DNA of 64,000 nucleotides from Streptomyces qinzhouensis (GTDB taxonomy: Bacteria > Actinomycetota > Actinomycetes > Streptomycetales > Streptomycetaceae): contig NZ_CP042266.1 of assembly GCF_007856155.1 (NCBI RefSeq), forward strand, positions 7,502,001 to 7,566,000, read 5' to 3'. Made by a program: the position numbers and the translations under genes. Positions within the stretch are counted from its first letter, which is position 1; every line of letters starts with the position of its first letter. Positions 33,486-43,500 of this stretch are shown in pieces. The notes beneath the pieces were generated by a model. It made no database searches, was not told the origin of the DNA, and was given only the letters and a program-made list of their open reading frames with translations.

Positions 33486-36400
33486 GTGGCCGAAAACGTC
33501 GTTTACCCCGCAGACTCCGTCGACGACTACTGGCACACCGCCGTGCAGGTGCTCACCGGCTATGTCATGCCGAAGCGCGAGCTCCTGTTCGGCTCACTGG
33601 TGGGCAATGACTCGATTCCCCTGATGCGGGTGGAGTTCTCCGATCACGACGGGGAACCCTCCAACGCGGTGGCCGACGCGGTGGACGATCTGAACTGGAG
33701 AGTCGAGAACTCCGGCTGGCGGGTGGAGAACACCGACTTCGTGGTCCCGTTCTACTCGGGCAAGAGCGGGCCGATCGCCGAGGCCCCGACGGGCACCAAG
33801 GTCAAGATGAAGAAGGCCCGCATCACCCTCCTCGGCACGTCGAGCACCGACTCCGCGCCGGCGGGCGGTGTGGTGCTGGGCGGGGAGTTCAAGAGCGGGC
33901 TCGGCAAGGACTTCCAGGGGCAGAGCAAGGACACGACCTGGAGCAACAAGGCGCTGTCCCAGTACAGCTACGGCGGGGGCAAGGCGCTGGAACAGCTGCT
34001 GTACAACGGCAGTACCCTGCACTTCAGCTGGAACGACCTCGCGGTGAACGACGCGGACGCGGTGGACCTGGACTCCTTCGCCCGAAACGCCCAGGCGTTC
34101 GACCGGGTGGCGCAGTTCTTCGCGGCCCGTACCCGGGAGCTCAAGGACTGGGAATTCGACCTCGGCAAGCAGGAGGCGGCCTGGAAGGGACAGGCCGCCG
34201 GGGTCTTCAAGGACCTCATCCACGGTCTGGTACGCACCTACGAGTCCTACAGCGAGCAGTTCCCGGCCTCCGGCACGATCCACTCCACCTACGGCAACGA
34301 CCTGCGCAAGTTCCAGGTGGATGTGAAGAACGCCGCCGACAGGCTGCACGGGAAATGGGACACCTGGCAGCTTCTGACCGGCAATCCGCTGCGCTGGCTC
34401 CACGACGTACTCCTGGACGTCACCGACCATGTCTGGCGCCACAACATCACCAAGGTCCGCTACCAGACGAACTACAGCCCCCGCGGCTACAGCAGCGGCT
34501 ACCACTATGTGAAGTACGACGGTTTCTCCGGTGCGGTCAGCCCCTACGGAATGCTGGAGCAGAAGGACACCTGGAAGAAGATCGGCGAGGAGGCCATCCG
34601 GCGCTGGCAGCGGTGTGTGCAGGACGTACTGTCCGCCGCCGGTAAGCAGGCCCTCATCGATGTCGAGAACTCCTTCAACGACCAGAAGTTTCCCGAGAAG
34701 ATCACCACCGAGTCGGTCAATCTGAGCAATGAGCTCGCCAAGGACCAGGCCGCCCGGGACCGGGCCGAAGCGCTCAAGGCGAAGGCCGACGCGGAGGAGA
34801 AGGACCGGCAGGCGCGGGAAGAGGCCCGGCTGGCGAGGGAGGAGGCCGAGCGCAGGGCGCGCGAGGCGGAGGAGAAGGCCCGGCTGGCACAGGAAGAGGC
34901 CGAACGCAGGCAGGCCGAGGCCGAGGCCCGTGCCGAGCAGCGGCAGCGCGAAGCGGAGGCCCGCGCCGAGGCGAAGCAGCGGGAGGCGGAGGCGCGCGCC
35001 GCCGCGAAGCAGGCGGAGGCCGAGGCCAAACAGGAGGAGAAGGAGCGCGAGGCCGAGGCCGAGCAGGCCGAAGCGGAGCGTAAGCAGGCCGAGAAGGAAG
35101 CCGAGCAGGAGGCCCGGCAGGAACGCCTCCAGGCCGAACAGGAACAGAAGCAGGCCGAGGCCGAGGCCAACCGGGCCGAGAAGGAAGCGGAACAGGAGAG
35201 GAAGCAGGCCGAGGCCGAACAGCGCGCCGAGCAGAAGCAGGCGGAGGCCGAGGCGAAGCAGGAGGAGAAGGAGCGCGAGGCCCAGGACCGGCACCTCCTG
35301 CTCATGAACCAGGCCCGCGCCGACCGCGAGGAGCAGCGCAGGGAGCAGGAGCGCAAACAGGCCGAGGCCGAGGCGAAGCAAGAGGAGAAGGAAGCCGAGC
35401 AGGAGGCCCGGCAGGAGCGGCTCCAGGCCGAACAGGACCGGAGGCAGGCGGAGGCCGAGGCCAAGCAGGAGGAGAAGGAGCGCGAGGCCGAGGCCGAGCA
35501 GGCCGAAGCGGAGCGCAAGCAGGAGGAGAAGGAAGCCGAGCAGGAGCGCAAGCAGGCCGAGCAGGAGCAGCGGCGGATCCATACCGAGTCCGAGTACCGG
35601 GACCGGCAGGAGGAGAAGGAGCGCGAGGCCGAGCAGAAGCAGGCGGCGGCCGAGGCGAAGCAGGAGGAGAGGGAAGCCGAGCAGGAGGCCCGGCAGGAGC
35701 GGCTCCAGGCCGAACAGGACCGGAGGCAGGCGGAGGCCGAGGCCAAGCAGGAGGAGAAGGAGCGCGAGGCCGAAGCGAAGCAGGCCGAGCGGGAAACGGA
35801 GGCCAGGACCGAGCGGGCCGAGCGGCAGGCCGAGGCGGAGAAGCGCGCCGAGCGGCAGCTGCGGGACCTCGGTCCGGGTTCCGGTGCCGCGATCCCCGAC
35901 GGTCTGCGGCTGCCCGAGGGCTCCGGTCCCGGCTCCGGCACCACCACGCTCAACCCGGACGGCTCGGTCACCCTGGACTACCCCGACGGGTCGTCCCGCA
36001 CCATCGACCCGTCCGGCGGCGAGGTGGTCACCACCCTGCCCGACGGCACCAGGATCACCGAGCCGATCCACCCGGGCGAGCCCCTGCCCACCGACCTCGG
36101 CGGCGGGACATCCGGCGGCGGCTCCCCGAACTCCCCCGACTCCTTCGGTGCCGGTGGAGAGGAGGAACTGTACGACCGGGTCCTCGACTCCTCCGGCGGC
36201 GGGGCCGACCACGGTCTGGGCGCCGGCAACGGCGCCGGGGCGGGCATGCCGATGCTCCCCATGGGCACACGTATCAACGGCTCGTCCACGGGGGGTGGCG
36301 CCGAGGGCGAACGCGTCCGCGGCACGGTCGACGACGGCCAGGCCGTCACCACCCGCCGTTCCCCGGGCGGTCGGGGCCAGGAGGAGGTCTCGGTGGCGGG

Positions 36401-36572
36401 CCGCGGCTCCCTCGCCACGGCCTCCGGGGGCATGCCCTACATGCCGCCGATGGGTGGCGGCGGGGGCCCGCAGACCGAGAGCGCCGACCGCGAGCGGGCC
36501 TCCTGGCTGGAGGACGACGAGGACGTATGGGGTACCGAAGAGGGCGGCGCCCCCGCCGTCATCGGCCGCTGA
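33486..36572 (+). CDS. Large WXG-type protein with a 380-residue charged coiled coil
   Basis: A 1028-residue protein. Residues 1-400 are folded and include a WXG100-like segment, KQEAAWKGQAAGVFKDLIHG (Trp233-Lys-Gly235). Residues about 415-792 are almost wholly Glu, Ala, Lys, Gln and Arg (EAEQEARQERLQAEQDRRQA), a very long charged helix or coiled coil with internal repeats. From about 798 a Gly/Asp/Thr-rich tail contains TLNPDGSVTLDYPDGS and TLPDGTRITEPI repeats, which resemble YD/T4-tail-like strands, ending in a Gly/Met-rich end. No signal peptide, so export would be through the T7SS. It could be a filament or spacer at the cell surface; this is inference. GTG with GGAGAG 8 bases upstream. 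Confidence 0.75.
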   Translation: MAENVVYPADSVDDYWHTAVQVLTGYVMPKRELLFGSLVGNDSIPLMRVEFSDHDGEPSNAVADAVDDLNWRVENSGWRVENTDFVVPFYSGKSGPIAEAPTGTKVKMKKARITLLGTSSTDSAPAGGVVLGGEFKSGLGKDFQGQSKDTTWSNKALSQYSYGGGKALEQLLYNGSTLHFSWNDLAVNDADAVDLDSFARNAQAFDRVAQFFAARTRELKDWEFDLGKQEAAWKGQAAGVFKDLIHGLVRTYESYSEQFPASGTIHSTYGNDLRKFQVDVKNAADRLHGKWDTWQLLTGNPLRWLHDVLLDVTDHVWRHNITKVRYQTNYSPRGYSSGYHYVKYDGFSGAVSPYGMLEQKDTWKKIGEEAIRRWQRCVQDVLSAAGKQALIDVENSFNDQKFPEKITTESVNLSNELAKDQAARDRAEALKAKADAEEKDRQAREEARLAREEAERRAREAEEKARLAQEEAERRQAEAEARAEQRQREAEARAEAKQREAEARAAAKQAEAEAKQEEKEREAEAEQAEAERKQAEKEAEQEARQERLQAEQEQKQAEAEANRAEKEAEQERKQAEAEQRAEQKQAEAEAKQEEKEREAQDRHLLLMNQARADREEQRREQERKQAEAEAKQEEKEAEQEARQERLQAEQDRRQAEAEAKQEEKEREAEAEQAEAERKQEEKEAEQERKQAEQEQRRIHTESEYRDRQEEKEREAEQKQAAAEAKQEEREAEQEARQERLQAEQDRRQAEAEAKQEEKEREAEAKQAERETEARTERAERQAEAEKRAERQLRDLGPGSGAAIPDGLRLPEGSGPGSGTTTLNPDGSVTLDYPDGSSRTIDPSGGEVVTTLPDGTRITEPIHPGEPLPTDLGGGTSGGGSPNSPDSFGAGGEEELYDRVLDSSGGGADHGLGAGNGAGAGMPMLPMGTRINGSSTGGGAEGERVRGTVDDGQAVTTRRSPGGRGQEEVSVAGRGSLATASGGMPYMPPMGGGGGPQTESADRERASWLEDDEDVWGTEEGGAPAVIGR
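35090..35800 (+). repeat. Internal DNA repeats of the coiled-coil gene
   Basis: A block encoding EAEQEARQERLQAEQ and the following Arg-Gln-Ala-Glu-Ala-Glu run appears near 35096, 35391 and 35673, about 285-295 bases apart, with very high DNA identity between the last two. It is a substrate for copy-number change by recombination. Confidence 0.75.
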
Positions 36573-36612
36573 CCACCGGGCCGGACACGATCCAGACCAG
36601 GGGACGGAAAAG

Positions 36613-37110
36613 ATGACCGAACCGATCCAAGAACGCCTGGCCGAGGCGGTGGCCAGGCTGGAGCAGACCCAGCGGGCCGTCGCCGCCGCCGAGCAGCGGC
36701 TGCGCGGTGCCGGTGTGACCGTCCGGTCCCGGGACCGCAGTGTGGAGGTCACCGTCGACTCCCGGGGCCAACTGGCCGATGTGCGCTTCCTGGACGGCAA
36801 GTACCGCACCATGGGCGCCTCGCAGCTCACGGCGGCGGTGCTCGAAGCCGCCCGGCAGGGGCAGGCGGAGATGGCCCGTACGGTGCTGGACACTTTTCAG
36901 CCGCTGTCCGAGGCCGTCGGCGGCCGGCCGCGTATCGAGGGTTCCGGCGTCGACTGGGGCCAGGTCTTCGGCCCGCTGGTGGAGACCGTCGAGCGGGGCG
37001 CCGCCGGCCGCGGCGGTACGAGCCACCGGCTGCGCGACGCGATCACCGAGGACGGCGATGAGACCGGGCCCGTCACCCGTACCGAGGACCGGAAGAAGGG
37101 GCAGCGATGA
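36613..37110 (+). CDS. YbaB/EbfC-family protein of the T7SS locus
   Basis: A 165-residue protein. An N-terminal helix (LAEAVARLEQTQRAVAAAEQRL) leads into VTVRSRDRSVEVTVDSRGQLADVRFLDGKYRTM and a second long helix, the fold and motif order of YbaB/EbfC proteins. ESX loci commonly carry YbaB-like proteins (EspL type) that assist substrate stability. The C-terminal 50 residues are charged and probably disordered. ATG with GGGACGGAAAAG upstream; its stop overlaps the next ATG by 4 bases. Confidence 0.7.
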   Translation: MTEPIQERLAEAVARLEQTQRAVAAAEQRLRGAGVTVRSRDRSVEVTVDSRGQLADVRFLDGKYRTMGASQLTAAVLEAARQGQAEMARTVLDTFQPLSEAVGGRPRIEGSGVDWGQVFGPLVETVERGAAGRGGTSHRLRDAITEDGDETGPVTRTEDRKKGQR

Positions 37111-37505
37111 GTTACGGACACGGAGCGAACTTCGAGGCGGACCCGGCCCGGTTGTCGGCGTTCATCTCCGAAGCCCGCTCGCTGGCCAAACGGTTCCAGC
37201 AGGTCGCGAACGACTTCCCGGCGGCCGTGGCGCCGACCTCGATGTGGTACGGCGTGGACGACGAGTACGCGCGGGAGATGGGCCCGCAGGCGGACCGCGA
37301 GTACGAGTACGTCCAGGACGGCCTGAATCTGGTCGCCGAGGGCTTCGGCGGCTCCATCGACGGCCACTTCCTGGCGCTGCAGAAGATCACGTCCACCCAG
37401 TCCCAGAACTTGGACGACATCGGTACGCTGCACGGCCGGCTCGGCTCGTTGGGCGAAGGCGGCACGGGTTCCGGCTCGGGCGACGGAAACCACGGAAGAA
37501 ACTGA
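37107..37505 (+). CDS. WXG100-like protein, partner of the giant protein
   Basis: A 132-residue protein with a WXG turn: SMWYGVDDEYAREMGP (Trp-Tyr-Gly, about residues 46-48) between two helices, and a disordered Gly/Ser tail. The ATG overlaps the previous stop and the giant gene begins only four bases after its stop, so it is probably the dedicated secretion partner or chaperone of the giant protein. Confidence 0.75.
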   Translation: MSYGHGANFEADPARLSAFISEARSLAKRFQQVANDFPAAVAPTSMWYGVDDEYAREMGPQADREYEYVQDGLNLVAEGFGGSIDGHFLALQKITSTQSQNLDDIGTLHGRLGSLGEGGTGSGSGDGNHGRN

Positions 37506-37508
37506 CCG

Positions 37509-40500
37509 TTGATCCCCGACAGCATCGAGTTCCCCGAAGAGGCCCGCTGGATCCTCTTCATCCTCCTCGGCGAGCTGCCGTTGCAGGCGTCGTCGGACAT
37601 GGCGTTCTCCAGCGCCACCCCGTACGACGACAAGGCCGGGCAGGTCCTTGATCTGCGCGGTGAGCTCATCGACCTGCTGGGCAAGGTCGACGGGGCGTTG
37701 CCTCCGCGGGTCGCGGCGAGCTTCAAGGAGGCGCTGGCCCCGCTGACCGGCATGGGCGGCTCGGATGTGCTCGGAGACCTGGCGGATCAGATCCATCAGG
37801 TCTCCGGCAGCCGGGTCAAGCAGTCCCAGAAGATCATGGAGTCCAAGTACGAGATCATCGCCGAGGCCCTGATCCTGCTGGCCGAACTGGCGATCATCGC
37901 GGCGCTCTCGGTCTTCACCGGCGGTCTGTCGTTCACTCAGACCGCCACGGCCAAGGCGCGCAGCACGGTGGCGATCCTCACCATCATGCAGCGCCTGCTC
38001 AACCAGACCCATCTGCTGCCCGCGCTGAGCGAGGCCGTGCAGGAGGCGCTCACCACCCTCGCCGTACGGTTGGCGATGCTCACCCTCAACGACGGCAGGC
38101 GCCGCCCCGACGGTATCGACGGCCGCGACATCCTCAAGGCCCTCGCGGTGGGCGGCCTCGCCGGATTCTTCGGCTCCGGCATCTCGAAGTACTTCGGCGA
38201 TATCTTCAAGAACCAGTTCCGCAACTTCGGCGACAACAAGTGGGGCATTGTCGGCGGAAACGTCTTCCGTAACGCGGCGAGCGAAGGCCCCAGCGAGGCG
38301 TTCGCCGAGTTCCTGGTCAACGGACTCTTCGACAACCGCTGGAAGTTCGACCTGATGTCGATGGCGGGCGGCAGTATCAGCGCCGTCACCGAGATGATCC
38401 TCAGCGGCGCCCTGGACCAGATCGCGAAGAACCTCAACAGCAAGTTCTTCGACGGACGGAACGTGTTCAGCACCTACAATCCGCCGTCCGGCCCCCACAC
38501 CCTCCTCGGCGGCGGGGGCGGCAACGTCGTCGTCCACCACCCGAACACCACCAACACCTCGTCCGACGGTCCCGCGCCGACGGCCGGCCCCGCCCGTCCC
38601 TCACCGTCGCCGCCTCCCCCGGCCGGGCCGGGGTACACCGCGGTGCCGCCGGTGGTCGTCCCGCCGGTGGTCTCCGGCCCCCCGACGCCGGTCAACCCCC
38701 TGCCGCCGAACGTGCCGACCGGTGGGTTCGACCCGGTCCGCGCGGGCGGCCCGCTGCCCGGCGACACCTCCCCGTACAACAGCACCGGCGGGGACGGCAC
38801 CCGCGGCACACCGCATGTCATCAACCCCGTGGGCCCGCCCCTCCCCGGCACCTCGACCCCACCGCTGTCCACCACGGCGCCCGGCGCCGGTGCTCCCGTA
38901 CCGCGTACGGCACCCGGGCCGGATGCGCTGTCGCCGTCCCGGGCCGATCGCGGCGGCACCACCCCGTCCTCCGTCACACCCGCGCCGGGGAGTACCGCGC
39001 CCACCACCGGCGGACGCCCGGACTCGCCGGGGTCGCGGGCTCCGCAGCCGGATCCCGATGACATGCCAGACGTATCGGATATCCCGGATGCCGGGGACCT
39101 CGCCGGGGCGGACCCCGCCCCCGATCGCCTTCCCGATGAACACACCGCGCCGGGCGCTCCCCGTACCACCCCCGACCGCCCGGCGGGGGAGACACCGGAC
39201 CCCGGCCGGCGCAGCGATCCCGCCCGGCAGCAGACACCGGACGGCTCACCGGGGGAGAGCCCCGCGCGGGACGGCGCGGAACCGTCGGTCACCGTGCCCC
39301 CGGCCGTCCAGTCGCCGGCCGCCGACCCGGTCCGGTCCGAGCAGTGGCGGCCCCGCCAGGAGTCGGCACCCGCCACCGTCGTCCGCACCGAGCTACCGGC
39401 CGCGCCGGAAACCGACGGGACCGGTGCGCGGGGGCGCAGCGGCGAGCCCACCACCGTCGATACCGAAGTACGCCGCGTCCGGGCCGACGACGGCCGCTGG
39501 GTGCGCTCCCTCTCCCTGGACATCCCGATCCGGCTCGGCCCCGGCCTCGCCGGGGTCGACCTCGACGATCTGCGGGAGCGGGTGCGCGTCCTCCTCGACA
39601 CCGAGGTCAACCACGGCCTGCTGCTGCCGCGCACCGGCGACCAACTCCATGTCGACCTCTCCGTGCTGGTCGACCCGGACGCCCCCGGGGCGGTCGAACT
39701 CTCCGCGACGGACCACCCCGCCCCCTCCGGCCGACAGCACATCCGGCTGTACGGGGAGGATCCCGGGCTCGCCCCCGCCGATCGCGAACGCCGCCGCGCC
39801 GACAACGCCGTCACCGTCCTGCGCCAACTGCTGCGCCGGGCGGGCCTCACCCCCACCGCCGCCTCGGTCTCCGGCCCGCTGATCGCGCCGGAGGCGCTGG
39901 CGACCGCCGAGTCCGTCACCGACACCGCTGCCGCCGCGGCCGGGTCCGACACCGTACCTCCGGTCGTCCGCCCGTCCCTGGAGTCCGGCGTCCCCGGCCC
40001 CGGGCCGAGCCGGCCACGCCCGACCGCTGCCGGGCCCGACCGGACCCGGACGTACCAACCGGACCGCCCCCGTCCGCTGGTCACCGCGTTGGCACTGCCT
40101 TCCACCCCGGCGCCCGACGCGGACTCCGACAGCGATTCCGACTCCGACAGCGACCTGGAATCCGAGGCCGATCACGGCTCCGCAACCGCGGCCGCCCCCG
40201 CGGCCCGGCCGCCGCATGCGGCGGGCCTGATCGTCAAGCCGCACCCGGACTACATGCTGACCGTCGGATCCGGCGTCGGCCGCCTGCTGTACAGCCTCGG
40301 CTATCCGGCGGTGCTGGCCGGTGACGCGCGCAGCCGGGTGCAGTTCGGAAACCCCCGCCCGCTGCTCACCGTGGACTTCCGGCTGGTCGCGACCGGCCTG
40401 CCCGCGGCCGACGATATCCGCCGGGCGCTGGAGCGGCTGCCGGGAGAGCCGATCGTCACGCTGCCCGGCCAGGACCGTGCAGGGACCATCACCCTGTCGG

Positions 40501-43500
40501 TGAACGGCGTCGAGATCCGGATCACCCTCGGCACTCCGCCCGCCGGCTTCGACACGGCCCCCGGCTTCACCCTGCCCGCAGCGGCCGATTCCCTCGCCGA
40601 CGCCGCCCTCGCCCTGGCCACCGCCCCCGACCGGGCCCTGCGCGAACAGGCCCTCTTCGACCTGTTGTGGGCGCTCAGCCGTACCCCTGCCGACGGTTCC
40701 CGGGCCGCCCTGGTCCTGGCCGGGGAGGACGCCTACCGCGCCACCGCGCCTCCCGGGGCCGCCCCCACCCTCTCCGTACAACTCAGCGAACTCCTCGACG
40801 CCGCACTGAACCCCGACACCCTGCACCAACACGAGGGACTCTGGGCCGACAACGAAGCCTCCGAGGACGACGAGCCACGGCTGCGCGCCGAGTTGGCCGC
40901 GCTCGCCGCCGAGCTGCGTGCCCGGCCGGAGGTGATGGCCGATCCGGTGCGTGCGCTCGCCGCCCGGCTGCCCGGTATGTCCCCGGGTGGGATCATCTTC
41001 GCCATCGCCGATCTGACGCTGGATCATCGGGAGCGGCTGGCGGCGGGCCCGGCCCTGGTGGACGCGCTGCGTGCCGCGCTCGCCCCGGCCGATTTCGCCG
41101 CGGCCGCGGCCAATCTGATCGTCCAGGTGCCGGTCGGGGTCCATGAGCCGGGCGCCGCCCGCACGATCGCGCGAACGCAGGTCGCCCGGCTGCTGCACGA
41201 CCCCGAAGCCACGGCCCGGCTGGTCAAGCTCGGCTCACGGGTCGTCGTGGTGCCCCGGGACCGGGCGGTGACCTCCCTGGACGCCTTCCGCGATCTGAAG
41301 AACCACGTCGGTTCCGACGGCCGCTGCTATCACACCATGCGGGGTGTGGCCACGCTCCACGCCGCCATCAGTGAGGAGAACCTGCTCGGCGAGCACACCA
41401 CGATCGGCAACGAGAAGAGCCTCCCCGACGGCTACTCGGCCACGTTCCACGAGGTCGCCCATATCGTTCACCGGTGCGGCCTGGACTACCACGACCTCGG
41501 GCTGATCAACGAAGCCTACAAAGCCACCGGCCGGCTGGGCGAGGCGGGCGCCTGGCCGGACGGCGTCCTGTACTCCTACGACGAGAAGACGGGCCGGCGC
41601 CGGGGGCCCAACTACAGCAGCTCGAACCAGTACGAGTTCTTCGCTCAGCTCACCAACGTCTATCTGCGGGCCAACACGGGCGACGACCCCGTCACCAAGG
41701 CGCCCCGGGAGAACGGCGGCGGTCCCTGGGTGGAGAAGAACCATCCCACCCTGTATCCCCTGCTGCTCCGGCTGTACGGCCCCGCCCCCGAGCACCGCCT
41801 GAGGGTCAACCCGGTCGAGGCCACCCAGGGCATGAACGAAGGACTGGCCCGCGCCCGCGCCCTGCTGGGCGACGGCCCCGTCGGCGACCCGGACACCGAT
41901 ACCGAAGCCGCGACCGACCCGGACGACAGCGACGACAGCGACGACCTCAGCGATCCCGAATCCGAACCCGATCGCACCGCACCGGCCACGGGCGCTCGCC
42001 GAACCGGGCCGTACCCCCCGCTCGCCCTCCCGGAGCAGTCGGCGAACCCGGCCTTCGAACCGCACCCCGACCCCATGCTGGAGGTCGGACAGCACGTCGC
42101 CCTCGCACTGCACGGCCTCGGTCACCCGGCGGTGCTGGCCGGTGCCGCGCGCGCCGTCGTGCAGTTCGACAACCCCCGCCCGCTGGACGCCGTGGACTTC
42201 CGGCTGCTCTCGACCGATCCGCCCCCGGCGATGAGCATCCGCCGGGCGCTGGAGCGGGAACTGCCCGAAGCCCGGGTCGACATCCTGCCGAGCCCGGACG
42301 GCGGCGGAACCGTCGCCCTCTCGGTGGACGGCATCACGGTCCGGATCGCGGCCGGCCGCCCGCCCGCCGGGACCGTCGCGGCCGACGGCTTCACCCTGCC
42401 CGCACCGGCCGACTCCCTCGCCGACGCCGCCCTCACCCTGGCCACCGGGTCCGACCGGGTCCTGCGCGGACGGGATCTCCTCGATCTGCTGTGGGCGCTC
42501 GGCCGTACCCCTGCCGACGGTTCCCGGGCCGCTCTGGTCCTGGCCGGGGAGGACGCCTACCGCGCCACCGCGACTCCGGGGGCCGCCCCCACCCTCTCCG
42601 TACAACTCAGCGAACTCCTCGACGCCGCGGCCCTGGACCCCGGCGCACTGGCCGAGCACGAACAGGTCTGGCAGGAGCTCGGGGTCGACGAGGCCGACCT
42701 GCCGGGGCTGCGCGCCGAGTTGGCCGCGCTCGCGGCCGAGCTGCGTGCCCGGCCGGAGGTGATGGCCGATCCGGTGCGTGCGCTCGCCGCCCGGCTGCCC
42801 GGTATGTCCCCGGGTGGGATCACCTTCGCCATCGCCGATCTGACGCCGGATCATCGGGAGCGGCTGGCGGCGGGCCCGGCCCTGGTGGACGCGCTGCGTG
42901 CCGCGCTCGCCCCGGCCGATTTCGCCTCGGCCGCGGCCAATCTGATGATCCAGGTGCCGGCCGGGGTCCAGGAGCCGGGCGCCGCCCGCACGACCGCGCG
43001 GACCGAGGTCGCCCGGCTGCTGCACGACCCCGAAGTCACGGCCCGGCTGGTCAAGGGCGGCTCACGCATCGTGGTGGTGCCCCGGGACGAGGCCATGACA
43101 TCCCTGGACGCCTTCAAGGACCTGAAGGGCCGGACGACCGACGACGGCCGGCCCTGGGACGAGGTACGCGGCGCGGGCCGGCGCAGTGCCGCCGTCACCG
43201 AGGAGAACCTGCTCGGCGAGCACACCACGGTCGGCGACGAGGAGCCCTACGACGACGGCTACTCGACCACGCTCCACGAGGTCGCCCACACCATTCATCA
43301 GCACGGCCTCGACGCCGCGGACCAACGGCTGATCACCGACGCCTTCGAGGCCACCGACCGGCTGGGCGAGGCGGGCGACTGGCCCGACGGCGCCCTGTAC
43401 TCCTACGACGACCAGGGCAACCCCAGCCTGCCCAACTACAGCAGCCTCAACGAGTACGAGTTCTTCGCCCAGCTCACCAACGTCTATCTGCGGGCCAACG

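Noticed and set aside
35090..35800. Possible CRISPR array from repeated blocks
   Set aside because: The repeats are in frame and encode coiled-coil residues; there are no uniform spacers.
33594..36893. 1099-codon minus-strand frame opposite the coiled-coil gene
   Set aside because: Leu/Gly/Arg-rich antisense product of the Glu/Lys/Gln repeat region; no ribosome site or family.
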